This document shows positions 51,620 to 60,565 of a stretch of DNA of 64,000 nucleotides, one piece after another (within the stretch, counting starts at the first letter, position 1; the number at the start of each line of letters is the position of its first letter). A program made the position numbers and the translations under genes. The stretch is from Paenibacillus guangzhouensis (GTDB taxonomy: Bacteria; Bacillota; Bacilli; Paenibacillales; Paenibacillaceae). The DNA lies in NCBI RefSeq assembly GCF_009363075.1, contig NZ_CP045293.1:2046001-2110000 (forward strand), in the 5' to 3' direction. The notes below the pieces were generated by a model. The model saw nothing but the letters and a program-made list of their open reading frames with translations. It made no database searches and was not told the DNA's origin.

Positions 51620-53061
51620 TTAACTCAACCCTTCTAAGAATTTTATACACCTACTAATTTTATAACTTGAAATAGTACTTTTCCTCCCATCTTTCATAAC
51701 AAGAGTAAAATCCTCCTTAATTTCCTGCTCGATGGACTTATTGCATACGTATACTCTCCCAGACAATCCTGCAACAACTTATTTACATCTATAATTTGAA
51801 ACAATACTTTATGGGAATTAGTTACTTTAATTGGTGTAAAAAGCCTACATTAGCGATATTTTGAACGGAATCTGTGGTCACTCCGATAATCAAACCAACT
51901 TCTTTATTAGCTATCAAAGACTGTCTATTTTTCAAATAAGCATCCAGCGTCCTTTTCTCACCTTTGTTGACCGTGTATATATTTCATTTCAATCTGTAGC
52001 TCATGTTTATCAATTCATGAAGTTTTTTCGTATGCAATACCTGTATTCTGTCTCACTTCCTCACTTCTAACGTTCTGTCTAGTAGCTAATAATTTTGGGT
52101 TCCTTTTGAAGACAGAAAAATCTTTTCTTACTCTACCTTCATCAATCAGTTCAACAAAATAGGCATTGTATGCCTTTTGAACCCAAGTAAAATCTTGATC
52201 ATAAAAAATGATATCAAAGGCTTTCAGACATTCATATTGGTGCTTTCCTTTATTTCGACAGAAGAAATGATCCAGAACGATATAAAAATGTTTTGGAAAA
52301 TCTAAGTACATCCAATAAACATTTGCAAATGCATTTGCTAACTTATATCCACTTTTTTCACCCATTGAACGGTTATAAAAGAAAGTTAATTTTTCGGTAG
52401 TCATCTCTGTATAATCAACGGCACCAATAAGTAGATGAAGACTATAGTAAGCTAATCGAACAAATTGTTCAAAATTACAATTCGATATAACATTGCATTC
52501 TTTTTTCCAAAGATTTATTGTTAATTGTTGCTGCGACTCAATAAAAATAAAATTGTCAATCACATCACTGGAAGCTGTATTTTCGTAACTAAATGAACAT
52601 ATCTCACATCTTCGATTTGTAAAGGCTCTCAAGTTAATATCATGACCGCACTCAGGACATTCATCTATCAACAATAAGTTATGCTTAATACATAAATGAA
52701 TTGGCATGAAACACCATTCTGTACGATGATAATGATTTTCCTGAATACATATTGGACAATATTTCACTTTGTTCTTCATAATTATTTTTAAATATAACTC
52801 CGATCCAAAGAAGCTTTGTAAGTTGTATCCATTCTTTTCAGTAATCGAATCACTTTTTATTAATATTAAGTCTGCTAATTGTTGTAGTGTTTCAAACTGA
52901 AATTCATTATTTTGTGCTTTGTAAATTGATAAATTCATAAAATTAATCAGATACGAAAAACGATAATTATTCATTCTAGATACTCTGTAAAGAAAACCTG
53001 ATAAACTTTCATTACATCGGATAAAAGGACGAATTAGAGTCCGAGTACTTTCCATTTTCAT
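51620..53061 (-). pseudogene. TniQ/TnsD-family protein with decayed C-terminal region
   Basis: An open frame 53061-52015 encodes ~348 residues of TniQ: N-terminal ESLSGFLYRVSRMN and a zinc-binding region with C105xxC108, H125-C127-H130, C138xxC141 and C155xxC158 (counted from an upstream start). TniQ proteins choose target sites for Tn7-like transposons. Downstream to 51620, pieces of what looks like a C-terminal DNA-binding domain occur in other frames, including LIANKEVGLIIGVTTDSVQ and a final ISSYKISRCIKFLEGLS ending at TAA, separated by stops and frameshifts. ATG at 53061 overlaps the upstream stop (ATGA). The N-terminal part could still be made. Confidence 0.7.
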
Positions 53062-53381
53062 TTCTTCCAACTTCTTCTCTTACGATTCTTTAGTTGTTCT
53101 TTTATCAATCGTATCCTAGCTTGGTAATTTTCATAACTTTGTTCATCTGCGATCCCATTATTTGAAATACGGTATGCTAGTACTAAATTTCCGTCTTTTA
53201 ACAAAACTAGAATGTAGTCATTATTATAGAGGTCAAAGTAAATTGGAATGCTTTTTAAATCTGTACCATACCACTGTTCTCTAATAGCAATACTGCATGA
53301 GTAAAAAAAATCATTAAAGAGAATCCCCTTTTCCGTTATCTCAGCTTGCTCAAGTGGGAATAAGTCATGTAATTTCTCCAC
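53058..53381 (-). CDS. Stand-alone TnsB/TniA C-terminal (Mu-C-like) domain protein
   Basis: A 107-residue protein whose sequence follows the C-terminal beta-barrel of Mu/TnsB-type DDE transposases: EITEKGILFNDFFYSC, IPIYFDLYNNDYILVLLKDG and a basic tail KEQLKNRKRRSWKK. It has none of the DDE catalytic core. The GTG start has a full AGGAGG site 9 nt upstream, so it is expressed as its own small protein rather than being a random fragment. Its stop overlaps the TniQ start. In complete transposases the C-terminal tail contacts TnsC; a stand-alone version might act as an adaptor or inhibitor. Family call is moderately confident. Confidence 0.6.
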   Translation of the reverse strand: MEKLHDLFPLEQAEITEKGILFNDFFYSCSIAIREQWYGTDLKSIPIYFDLYNNDYILVLLKDGNLVLAYRISNNGIADEQSYENYQARIRLIKEQLKNRKRRSWKK

Positions 53382-53396
53382 GTTTTCTTACCTCCT

Positions 53397-53472
53397 ATTA
53401 ATCTATTATCTATATGATTTCCAAACAATAGATTAATAATACATATATATAGTATTTACTTTAAAATACTAT
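53397..53472. promoter_or_regulatory. Two inverted repeats in the XRE/TniQ divergent region
   Basis: ATTAATCTATT (53397-53407) with AATAGATTAAT (53427-53437), and ATAGTATTT (53449-53457) with AAATACTAT (53464-53472). The first abuts the AGGAGG site of the TnsB-C-like gene, so it could also form an mRNA hairpin next to that site. They are the likely targets of the divergent XRE regulator. Confidence 0.55.
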
Positions 53473-53530
53473 TTTTCTGCCGTGTTTATCTGAATGCTGG
53501 TTGACTACACTTCAATTAGAGGTGTAGCTT

Positions 53531-53872
53531 ATGTCTGATTCAATTTTGAAATTAATTGGCAAGCGGATACGGGATTTGCGAAAAGAAAGAGGATTGTCAC
53601 AGGAGCAGTTAGGAGAGTTAGCCAATTTAAATTATACATATATTGGGGGAGTCGAACGTGCTGAAACCAATATATCCGTACTTAACCTTGCGAAAATTGC
53701 CAATGCTTTGAATGTTGGCGTCTATGAATTATTTTCATATACGAGGCTAAGCAATCAAACAAAAGGCAAGTCTCATGATATGGAACAAATCATAGATCTT
53801 CTCCTATCACTAAACCCTAAAGAAGTAAGAAAAGCAAAAAACATTTTAATAGAGGTTTTTGATAAAAATTAA
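53531..53872 (+). CDS. XRE-family helix-turn-helix regulator
   Basis: A 113-residue protein with an HTH_3 domain (RIRDLRKERGLSQEQLGELA, YIGGVERAETNISVLNLAKIA) and a short C-terminal helix region. GAGGTG lies 6 nt before the ATG. It is divergent from the TnsB-C-like/TniQ genes with two inverted repeats between, so it probably represses them and itself. Similar XRE regulators accompany many mobile elements. Confidence 0.88.
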   Translation: MSDSILKLIGKRIRDLRKERGLSQEQLGELANLNYTYIGGVERAETNISVLNLAKIANALNVGVYELFSYTRLSNQTKGKSHDMEQIIDLLLSLNPKEVRKAKNILIEVFDKN

Positions 53873-53898
53873 ACGGCGACCCTAGAGAGGTCGCCGTT
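53872..53898. terminator. Terminator after the XRE gene
   Basis: AACGGCGACC (53872-53881) pairs with GGTCGCCGTT (53889-53898), loop CTAGAGA, overlapping the XRE stop codon. A T-rich run follows on the minus strand only. Between it and 54006, one minus-strand frame without a proper start (24-34 codons, ending TAG at 53883) reads like an amphipathic helix and may be a gene remnant; nothing else is seen. Confidence 0.7.
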
Positions 53899-54006
53899 GG
53901 TGTTCAGATAATTCTTGAGCATAATAGTGTGCCAATTGCAATAGGTCTTTAAAATAGATGTCCTCCACTCGAATCAGAATCTCAAATCCATCCTATCACA
54001 AAAGAT

Positions 54007-54044
54007 AAGGATGAGCAGTGTATCCTAATACACTGTACATCCTT
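54007..54044 (-). terminator. Intrinsic terminator of the GH30 gene
   Basis: On the minus strand AAGGATG-TA-CAGTGTAT-TAGG-ATACACTG-CT-CATCCTT forms a long two-part stem followed by ATCTTTT, 11 bp after the GH30 stop codon. Confidence 0.85.
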
Positions 54045-54054
54045 CAAATATAAA

Positions 54055-55407
54055 TTAGGACTTCATGACATACGTCGCGATGGAATGCGCTGGCAATGAG
54101 TGCGAAGCGATGTGCTCGCCAAAGCCCAGTGTGAATGGATGGTCATGATCCGATTCATTCATGACGACGACTGCGATACGGCCATCTGGGTTCTGGAATG
54201 CCGTCACGTATATACCCTTTGGGTTCTGATCTGCATGCAATCCGATACGTACAGCTCCCGGTCGAATAAATTTGCTGAAATGCCCGATATAATAAAACGA
54301 GCTATTATAGTGAAGAGAATCTGTCACCGTATCCGCGATAATCGGCGCATCACATAAGTTGTTGACATGATTCGGTCCACCTGTCTCATCAAGCACGATA
54401 TTCCAGTCGAGATAGCCCTCTGTCCAATTGTTCAAGTCTCCGATCATGTTACGTCCATAACGTTCACCTGTGAACCATTCACCAAGCTTCACGCCTCCCT
54501 CTTGGCAGCCTTCCGTGAACAACAAATGTTTGTCAGGGAATAACTCATGGATCTTGCCGACATTCTCGAATTCCTCACTAACATACCAGTGGAACCCAGT
54601 ACCCCATATATATTTCGCTGCTTCCGAGTCTGAGAGCACCACCGATGCACGTTCCACGATAATATCACGGTTGTGATCCCAGAAAAGGATGTTCACGTCC
54701 TGCAATCCTTCCGCATGCATCACTGGTCCGAGGTGATTCTTAATGAAATCACGTTCCTGTTCTGCTGAGTAGATGCAGGAATCCCAAATTTGAACCGCAT
54801 CCGGCTCATTCTGGACGGTTATTCCCCAGATGGGCACCCCTTCGGCTTCATATGCACGAATGAATTTCGTGTAGTACCGAGCCCACACTTCAGCATACTC
54901 TGGCTTCAGATGACCGCCGTGATTCATCTCCCCGTTCGTCTTCATCCAAGCAGGTGGACTCCATGGCGAGGCTAGCATCGTAAATGGGCTGCCTTTGACA
55001 TTCGCCGCATCTTTGACGAGCGGTAGTACCCACTTGTGATCACGCGAAATATTGAAGGTTTTCAATTCCGTATCATGATCCTCGACATACGTGTAATTCT
55101 CCAGCGCAAAATCACAGCTATGAATATGCACACGCCCTATCGTGTAGCCCAGTCCATTCTCCTGATCATAATAGCTGCGAAGAACTTCCGCTCTTTTCTC
55201 CTTACTCATACGAGACAGCGTGTAAGCAGCAGCTTCAGTGAAAGCACCACCGAACCCAAGAATTTCTTGATATCTGACCGTAGGATCTAACTCCAAATCT
55301 GCAGATTGGCCTGCTTGGCGTCGTGATACTACCGCCGTATCCTGCTCTTGAAGGCGGGCATCTGAATCTTTGGATGTGAGATAAGTTTTCAAAACCGTCA
55401 TTGGCAT
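54055..55407 (-). CDS. Glycoside hydrolase family 30 enzyme
   Basis: A 450-residue GH30 (glucosylceramidase/endo-beta-1,6-glucanase-like) TIM barrel with an associated beta domain. The acid/base is Glu201 in GITVQNEPD and the nucleophile Glu299 in HLLFTEGCQ; ILGFGGAFTEAAA and MLASPWSPPAWMKTNG are also diagnostic. There is no signal peptide, so it acts in the cytoplasm, presumably on oligosaccharides delivered by the ABC importer just upstream. AAGGAG lies before two in-frame ATGs (55407, 55401). It follows the solute-binding protein gene by 250 bp and ends in a strong terminator. Confidence 0.93.
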   Translation of the reverse strand: MPMTVLKTYLTSKDSDARLQEQDTAVVSRRQAGQSADLELDPTVRYQEILGFGGAFTEAAAYTLSRMSKEKRAEVLRSYYDQENGLGYTIGRVHIHSCDFALENYTYVEDHDTELKTFNISRDHKWVLPLVKDAANVKGSPFTMLASPWSPPAWMKTNGEMNHGGHLKPEYAEVWARYYTKFIRAYEAEGVPIWGITVQNEPDAVQIWDSCIYSAEQERDFIKNHLGPVMHAEGLQDVNILFWDHNRDIIVERASVVLSDSEAAKYIWGTGFHWYVSEEFENVGKIHELFPDKHLLFTEGCQEGGVKLGEWFTGERYGRNMIGDLNNWTEGYLDWNIVLDETGGPNHVNNLCDAPIIADTVTDSLHYNSSFYYIGHFSKFIRPGAVRIGLHADQNPKGIYVTAFQNPDGRIAVVVMNESDHDHPFTLGFGEHIASHSLPAHSIATYVMKS

Positions 55408-55657
55408 AAATCTCCTTTGTTGTATGTATCGTTTGTCTACGAATTCGAACCCTCTTCAATTCCATCTACCATTTGAACGTGACGGCGCCTTCGCCGGAAA
55501 ACGAGTAAATGAATGTTTATGAATCGTGATCGGCGCTTCAACAGTCCTAAATGCGTCTAACATCTGGATTTGCGGCTGTACAGCCAGAATATACTACTAA
55601 TCAATCATTGTCTCCCACACATCTACCCGTTTCATGGGCGTGATTCTGTTCAGATGA

Positions 55658-57217
55658 CTATTTCAATCCTTTTTCATCCGCGTATGCCGCAACTTGTTTC
55701 GTCACATAATCTAACACTGCATCTACGCCTGCCGTTTTCAGCTTGCTACGATAGGTCTCAATCGCTGCATCCACGTCAGGAACCAATCCCATCATGAGCG
55801 GCTGACCATACTGCTGGAATACCTGGTTTACAGCAGCAAGCTGTGATTTCACCGGCTGATAATCCATCATGATGGGTGCGAAAATATCCGGCTTGCTGAT
55901 TGCCTTAAATTCCTCAATAAGCTTATCTTCGCCTTCCCATCTGTCTTTAGCTGGATGTTCATTTTTGATATTTCTCCAACCCCAGCTCGCGATACCATAA
56001 CCTTTCACTTTCGCTGGATCTTGACCCGGTGCTGGCGATACAATCGAACCGTCTTTGGTGAAATCGTAGTTGCGGCCTTTAATACCATACGTCATCAGGT
56101 TGTAATACTCTGGATCGTTACGAAGCTTCTCGAGCACCATCAGCGAGCGCTCTGGGTTCGCTGCACTCTTCGGAATCGCCATTCCGTTATTGATACCAAG
56201 GTTCGGAACCACATAATTGTGGAAGTGTGTGAATGGGAAGTACGTTAGCTTGATATTCGGATTATTTTTCTTCATATCCGTAATAAACCCGGCTGCTCCC
56301 GGCGCATTCCTCCAATAAGCTGCTCCTGTACCTGCCTTGATGAAATCGCCTGGTTCTTGTTGAGCCGCGAGTGTGCTGGAAGTCCAGAAACCTTTATCGG
56401 CCCATGTCTTCATGCGCTTCACAAAGGTAACGAATTCATCCGTGAATGGATAAGCGACGACATCACGCGGCGTATCATACGATTTTGCGACGATGACACC
56501 GCTGTCCCCGCCAATATTTTTAAAGTCATAGTAGTAATGGAACAAGGTATTGACCTCATTCCACGCTTTACCATTGATCGGCGTAATCTTTTTCCCTTTC
56601 TTCACGCCTTCATAATACTGCTCCATCGTATCCAAATCTTTGATTTCTGGGAGATTGAGCTCTTGTCTCCAGTCATCGCGATAGACGATCCCGTCTGGTG
56701 TGTACTCGGGGTATGTGCTTGGCACAGCTAGAATTTTGCCCTGGAAGGTTACATCCTTCCAATCTTGTTCAGGTACAGTCTTCCATGTCTCTGGTGCGTA
56801 TGTAGGCAGCAGATCCTTCAGATCTAGAAAAGCGCCCTGCTTCGATAATTTGAAGAAATCCGCCCACGAAGAGGCAAAGACCATATCGATTTTCTCACCC
56901 GATGCGAACAACAGATTGTATTTGGTCTGCCAATCATTCCACGTCATGAAATTCAATTTAACGGTTGTATTTAGATCTTTTGCGAGCATCTGGTTCCACT
57001 TCTCAATAACTTGCGGGCTGTCTTTGTCCGCATCCCCAACGAGATACCAGTTCAGTTCAACTTTCTTCGAAATATCCGGCTTGCCCGATTCTGTCTTCGG
57101 TGCTGCTGCCTTCGTTGATTCATCATCACCGCTACCGCCGCTGCACGCCGCTAGAATCCCTGCCATTAAAGAAACCATTAAGAACACAGACAACATCTTC
57201 GTCAGTCTTTGCTTCAT
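55658..57217 (-). CDS. Extracellular sugar-binding lipoprotein (LplA-like, family 1)
   Basis: About 519 residues. A lipoprotein signal (KQRLTKMLSVFLMVSLMAGI) ends in the lipobox LAAC, followed by a Ser/Gly/Asp-rich linker. The mature part has LNWYLVGDADKDSPQVIEKW and WNDWQTKYNLLFASGEKIDM, typical of Paenibacillus LplA-type CUT1 binding proteins. ATG at 57217 has GGGGG 8 nt upstream; an in-frame ATG five codons earlier overlaps it. It lies 37 bp after the two permease genes, completing an importer without an ATPase gene, so a shared MsmX-type ATPase is expected. Confidence 0.92.
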   Translation of the reverse strand: MKQRLTKMLSVFLMVSLMAGILAACSGGSGDDESTKAAAPKTESGKPDISKKVELNWYLVGDADKDSPQVIEKWNQMLAKDLNTTVKLNFMTWNDWQTKYNLLFASGEKIDMVFASSWADFFKLSKQGAFLDLKDLLPTYAPETWKTVPEQDWKDVTFQGKILAVPSTYPEYTPDGIVYRDDWRQELNLPEIKDLDTMEQYYEGVKKGKKITPINGKAWNEVNTLFHYYYDFKNIGGDSGVIVAKSYDTPRDVVAYPFTDEFVTFVKRMKTWADKGFWTSSTLAAQQEPGDFIKAGTGAAYWRNAPGAAGFITDMKKNNPNIKLTYFPFTHFHNYVVPNLGINNGMAIPKSAANPERSLMVLEKLRNDPEYYNLMTYGIKGRNYDFTKDGSIVSPAPGQDPAKVKGYGIASWGWRNIKNEHPAKDRWEGEDKLIEEFKAISKPDIFAPIMMDYQPVKSQLAAVNQVFQQYGQPLMMGLVPDVDAAIETYRSKLKTAGVDAVLDYVTKQVAAYADEKGLK

Positions 57218-57269
57218 TTCGAATGCCCCCATTAGATTTAGATTTGATATGTTAGCCGGATGCCCGGGA

Positions 57270-58157
57270 TTAACCTTTCACTGCGCCAATCGTTAAACCT
57301 TTGACAAAATAACGCTGCATGAACGGATACAAGAAAATAATCGGACCAGTTACGACAATCGCAACCGCCATCTTGAGCGATTCGGTAGGCGGCTTGAAAT
57401 CCGCCGATAAGTTCGCAGCTACACTCGTCTTCAATACCGCTGCACTCGCGAGAATTTTGTAGAGCAGGAATTGCAGTGGATATTTGGCTTCCGTCGTTAT
57501 AAAAATGTTCGCAGAGAACCAGTCATTCCAGTAAGCAAGCCCCAAGAACAAGCCGATCGTTGCAAGCCCCGGTGTGGATAACGGAAGAATGAGCCTCGAA
57601 TAGATCGTGAACTCGCCTGCGCCGTCAATTTTGGCCGACTCAACAATGGACTCTGGAATCGATTTCATGAAATTCTTCATTAGAATGATATTCCAAGCGC
57701 TAATCATCATCGGGACCAATAAAGCGAGATAACTGTCTTTCCAATCCAAATATTTCACAACCAAGATATACCATGGGATCAAACCGCCGCTGAACAAGGT
57801 GGTGAAGTAGATGAAGAAGGACAACGAGTTGCGATATTTGAAATCTTTGCGAGAGAGTACGTATCCCGCCATGGAGATGAAGAATAATCCCAGTAGCGTC
57901 CCCATTGCGGTAAGACTGATCGAGACAAGGTATGCTTTGAAAATTTGCTGTGGGTTGCTGAAGACTGATTGATACGCGCTGAACGTGAATTCCGATGGAA
58001 AAATCTTAAATCCATCCCGCACGATCTCCGCCTCAGACGAGAAGGAGCCGGATATGATAAGCCAGAACGGAAGCAGACATACAAGACTCAAGATACTAAT
58101 CACGACATATCCGACAATATTGAAGAGCAATGTCGATCGATCTGTACGAATTTTCAT
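57270..58157 (-). CDS. CUT1 sugar ABC permease, LplC/YtcP-like
   Basis: A 295-residue inner membrane permease with six helices. The cytoplasmic EAA loop is readable as ESAKIDGAGEFTIYSRLILP, which docks the ATPase. The N-terminus IVGYVVISILSLVCLLPFWLII and C-terminal MQRYFVKGLTIGAVKG are characteristic of the LplC group. It follows the partner permease by 10 bp and precedes the binding protein. Substrate is likely an oligosaccharide with linkages cut by the GH30 enzyme. Confidence 0.93.
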   Translation of the reverse strand: MKIRTDRSTLLFNIVGYVVISILSLVCLLPFWLIISGSFSSEAEIVRDGFKIFPSEFTFSAYQSVFSNPQQIFKAYLVSISLTAMGTLLGLFFISMAGYVLSRKDFKYRNSLSFFIYFTTLFSGGLIPWYILVVKYLDWKDSYLALLVPMMISAWNIILMKNFMKSIPESIVESAKIDGAGEFTIYSRLILPLSTPGLATIGLFLGLAYWNDWFSANIFITTEAKYPLQFLLYKILASAAVLKTSVAANLSADFKPPTESLKMAVAIVVTGPIIFLYPFMQRYFVKGLTIGAVKG

Positions 58158-58167
58158 CGTGCACCTC

Positions 58168-59082
58168 CTAGAATAACGCGTAGTCTTCGCGTGTTTTTTT
58201 GATAATCCAGTTTACACTCATGACCAGCACGAATCCGAAGAAGGATTGGTATAATCCCGCCGCTGTACCCATGCCAATATCGAAGTTGACGGCGAGTGAG
58301 CGATACACATAGGTATCGATAATGTCCGTCGTCTCAAAGAGCATGCCGTTGCTACCAATGATCTGATAGAAAAGATCGAATTGGCCTTTGAGAATACCGC
58401 CTAAGCTAAGCAAAATGAGTAGGATAAAGGTTGGTACGAGCATGGGGATCGTGATATATCGAATCCGGTGGAAAATGTTCGCGCCATCAATCTTCGCCGC
58501 TTCATGATATTCATCACTGATGCTCATAATCGCAGCCAGGTAAATGACCGTACCGTAGCCTAGTCCTTTCCAGACGTTGAAGAACACGATAATATATTTC
58601 CAAGGTTCGGTATTCATGTAGAAGTCATAGGTATGCATGCCAAACTGTTTCAACAGCGCATTGATGACGCCCGTCTCGGTGTTGAACAAATTGAATACAA
58701 AAGCCCCCACGAGCACAAATGAGATGAAGAATGGCAGGAACATTATCGATTGTGCCGTCTTTTTGAACCATTTCCCTGCCAGCTCGCTAAGGAAGATCGC
58801 ACAGATAAGCTGAAGAAAATTCCCAATGAAAATAAATGCTAAATTATACAAAACCGTATTCTTGGTCAATGAGAACAGTGCCCCGGATTCATACAGAAAC
58901 TTGAAGTTCTGCATGCCGACGAAAGGACTGCCGAATAGACCCCCCTCAAAATTGTAATTAGTAAAAGCATAGTAGACTCCGACCATCGGAAAATAGCTGA
59001 ACACGACGAAAAAAAACAGTACGGGGGCAATCATCAAAAATAATATTTTGTTCTTACGCAGCTCCGCAATAAATCCGGACAT
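58168..59082 (-). CDS. CUT1 sugar ABC permease, LplB/YtcJ-like
   Basis: A 304-residue permease with six helices. The start KNKILFLMIAPVLFFFVVFSYFPMVGVYYAF is typical of the LplB group, and the EAA loop is EAAKIDGANIFHRIRYITIP. GGAAGG precedes the ATG. It is the first gene of the importer operon, divergent from the LacI regulator, with a perfect 16-bp palindrome 47 bp upstream of its start. Confidence 0.93.
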   Translation of the reverse strand: MSGFIAELRKNKILFLMIAPVLFFFVVFSYFPMVGVYYAFTNYNFEGGLFGSPFVGMQNFKFLYESGALFSLTKNTVLYNLAFIFIGNFLQLICAIFLSELAGKWFKKTAQSIMFLPFFISFVLVGAFVFNLFNTETGVINALLKQFGMHTYDFYMNTEPWKYIIVFFNVWKGLGYGTVIYLAAIMSISDEYHEAAKIDGANIFHRIRYITIPMLVPTFILLILLSLGGILKGQFDLFYQIIGSNGMLFETTDIIDTYVYRSLAVNFDIGMGTAAGLYQSFFGFVLVMSVNWIIKKTREDYALF

Positions 59083-59128
59083 CCATTTTTCCTTCCCTTC
59101 TCATCTGTTATCATTCAATCTGTAAAAT

Positions 59129-59144
59129 ATGAAATCGATTTCAT
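59129..59144. promoter_or_regulatory. LacI-type operator O1 for the importer operon
   Basis: ATGAAATCGATTTCAT is a perfect 16-bp palindrome with the central CG typical of LacI-family sites. It lies upstream of the permease gene on minus. The same core recurs at 59222-59235. Confidence 0.8.
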
Positions 59145-59220
59145 CTTATTGTAAAATTGAAAATCGAATCGTATAAAAACCCCTTGTTGTTCGAAAAACA
59201 TAACTGACCGAGCGATTATA

Positions 59221-59249
59221 TTGAAATCGATTTCATTTTGTATTATAAT
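59221..59249 (+). promoter_or_regulatory. LacI-gene promoter with overlapping operator O2
   Basis: TTGAAA (59221-59226) and TATAAT (59244-59249) have a 17-bp spacer. The palindrome TGAAATCGATTTCA (59222-59235) covers the -35 box, so the LacI protein would block its own transcription. O1 and O2 centres are 92 bp apart, allowing looping. Confidence 0.8.
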
Positions 59250-59306
59250 AACAGTACGCCTTGTTTGTCAAACATAAAATAAATCGGAATAGTGAGGAAG
59301 TACGTT

Positions 59307-60320
59307 ATGGATGCAAAAATCATTGATGTCGCTAAAAAGGCTGGTGTATCACCCGCTACGGTCTCTAGAGTTCTAAATCAAACCAGCAGCGTATCAGAAA
59401 AAACGAAGAGCAAAGTGATGACCGCGATCGATGAGCTGGGTTACCACCCGAATGCTGCAGCCAAAAATTTACGTTCTCAGAAAACACGGATGATCGGGGT
59501 CATTGTAGCTGATATTAATACGTCCTATTTTACGGAAATCATTAAAGGAATCGAGAATATGGCTTATGCCAGCAATTACAACGTCATTATCTGTGATGCG
59601 GAGAACCAGGCGGAGAAGGAAATGGAGTACCTGAATCTGATCATGAACCGGACGGTTGACGGTCTCATTATGGTGTCGCCAACCATAGCGGACGAGCAGC
59701 TGTTCCAAATCGCGGACAAGGGTTATTTCATCGCAGTCATCGGCCGGCATGTGGATCATGACCGTATCCCTTGTATTTATACAGATAATGTGAAGTTCTC
59801 TCATACGGTGGTTGAACATCTGCTCGGGGGAGGCCATCAGGATATCGTATTCCTCAGCGGATATCCGACGGCGATCGATAGCTACGAACGACTCGAAGGT
59901 TACTTGAAAGCCCTTCGTGATCACCATATTCCATTCCGTCCAGAGCTCGTCGAGAACGGGAACTTCAACGAAGTCGGCGGCTATGAAGCGATGATGCGCT
60001 TATTCGAGAAGAAATTGCAGTTCACGGCCGTGTACTCTGCCAATGATGAAATGGCACTGGGTGTCTACCGAGCTTGCGCCGAAGTCGGTCTCGCAATTCC
60101 AACGCAGCTCGCCGTTGTCGGCGTCGATAATAATCGAATTAGCAAATATATTACTCCGACGCTCAGTACGGTAAATCAGCCGAAATATACGATGGGTGCA
60201 CTGCTCGTAGAGAAATTGATTGACCAGATGACTGAGAATACTTATCCAGAGAAGCGCGTTTTTGTACTCGATTCCGAGCTGATCATTCGCAATTCTTCGA
60301 ATGTACCGATGAGTAAGTAG
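59307..60320 (+). CDS. LacI-family transcriptional regulator of the sugar importer/GH30 locus
   Basis: The 337-residue protein has the LacI helix-turn-helix KIIDVAKKAGVSPATVSRVL and hinge YHPNAAAKNLRSQKT, then a periplasmic-binding-protein-like sensor with GVIVADINTSYFTEIIKGIE and VVGVDNNRISKYITPTLSTV. ATG at 59307 has GAGG 9 nt upstream; an in-frame GTG at 59292 is part of that site. It is divergent from the permease operon and two identical palindromes lie between, so it very likely represses both in the absence of the imported sugar. Confidence 0.94.
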   Translation: MDAKIIDVAKKAGVSPATVSRVLNQTSSVSEKTKSKVMTAIDELGYHPNAAAKNLRSQKTRMIGVIVADINTSYFTEIIKGIENMAYASNYNVIICDAENQAEKEMEYLNLIMNRTVDGLIMVSPTIADEQLFQIADKGYFIAVIGRHVDHDRIPCIYTDNVKFSHTVVEHLLGGGHQDIVFLSGYPTAIDSYERLEGYLKALRDHHIPFRPELVENGNFNEVGGYEAMMRLFEKKLQFTAVYSANDEMALGVYRACAEVGLAIPTQLAVVGVDNNRISKYITPTLSTVNQPKYTMGALLVEKLIDQMTENTYPEKRVFVLDSELIIRNSSNVPMSK

Positions 60321-60368
60321 CGTTGGACGAATAAAATTACTTTCCTGCCCGTTACTTCAATGAAAACA

Positions 60369-60392
60369 GCAGCTGGTCGTTTGACCAGCTGC
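60369..60392 (+). terminator. Hairpin after the LacI gene
   Basis: GCAGCTGGTC and GACCAGCTGC form a perfect 10-bp stem with a 4-nt loop GTTT, ~50 bp after the stop. The following sequence is A/T-rich but lacks a T-run, so termination strength is uncertain. Confidence 0.65.
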
Positions 60393-60565
60393 CTATATAT
60401 CATGATTCAACTATCGTGTCCCATTATCTTTACGCTGCAAAATTTCGACTGTACAGCGCCAAAACAACTGAACAATTGATTCTCCTCATGATGCCTAACC
60501 TTCACATTTTTGCCATCTCTATTTGAAAATGAATATTACCGACCAAAGTCAGGAGTGAGCATTGA

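Noticed and set aside
55408-55657. Open minus-strand frame of about 40 codons between the GH30 and binding-protein genes
   Set aside because: No ribosome binding site and no recognised family; could be a remnant but cannot be supported. Only a short GGCTGTACAGCC palindrome is seen there.
56700-57296. 198-codon plus-strand frame
   Set aside because: Antisense to the sugar-binding lipoprotein gene.
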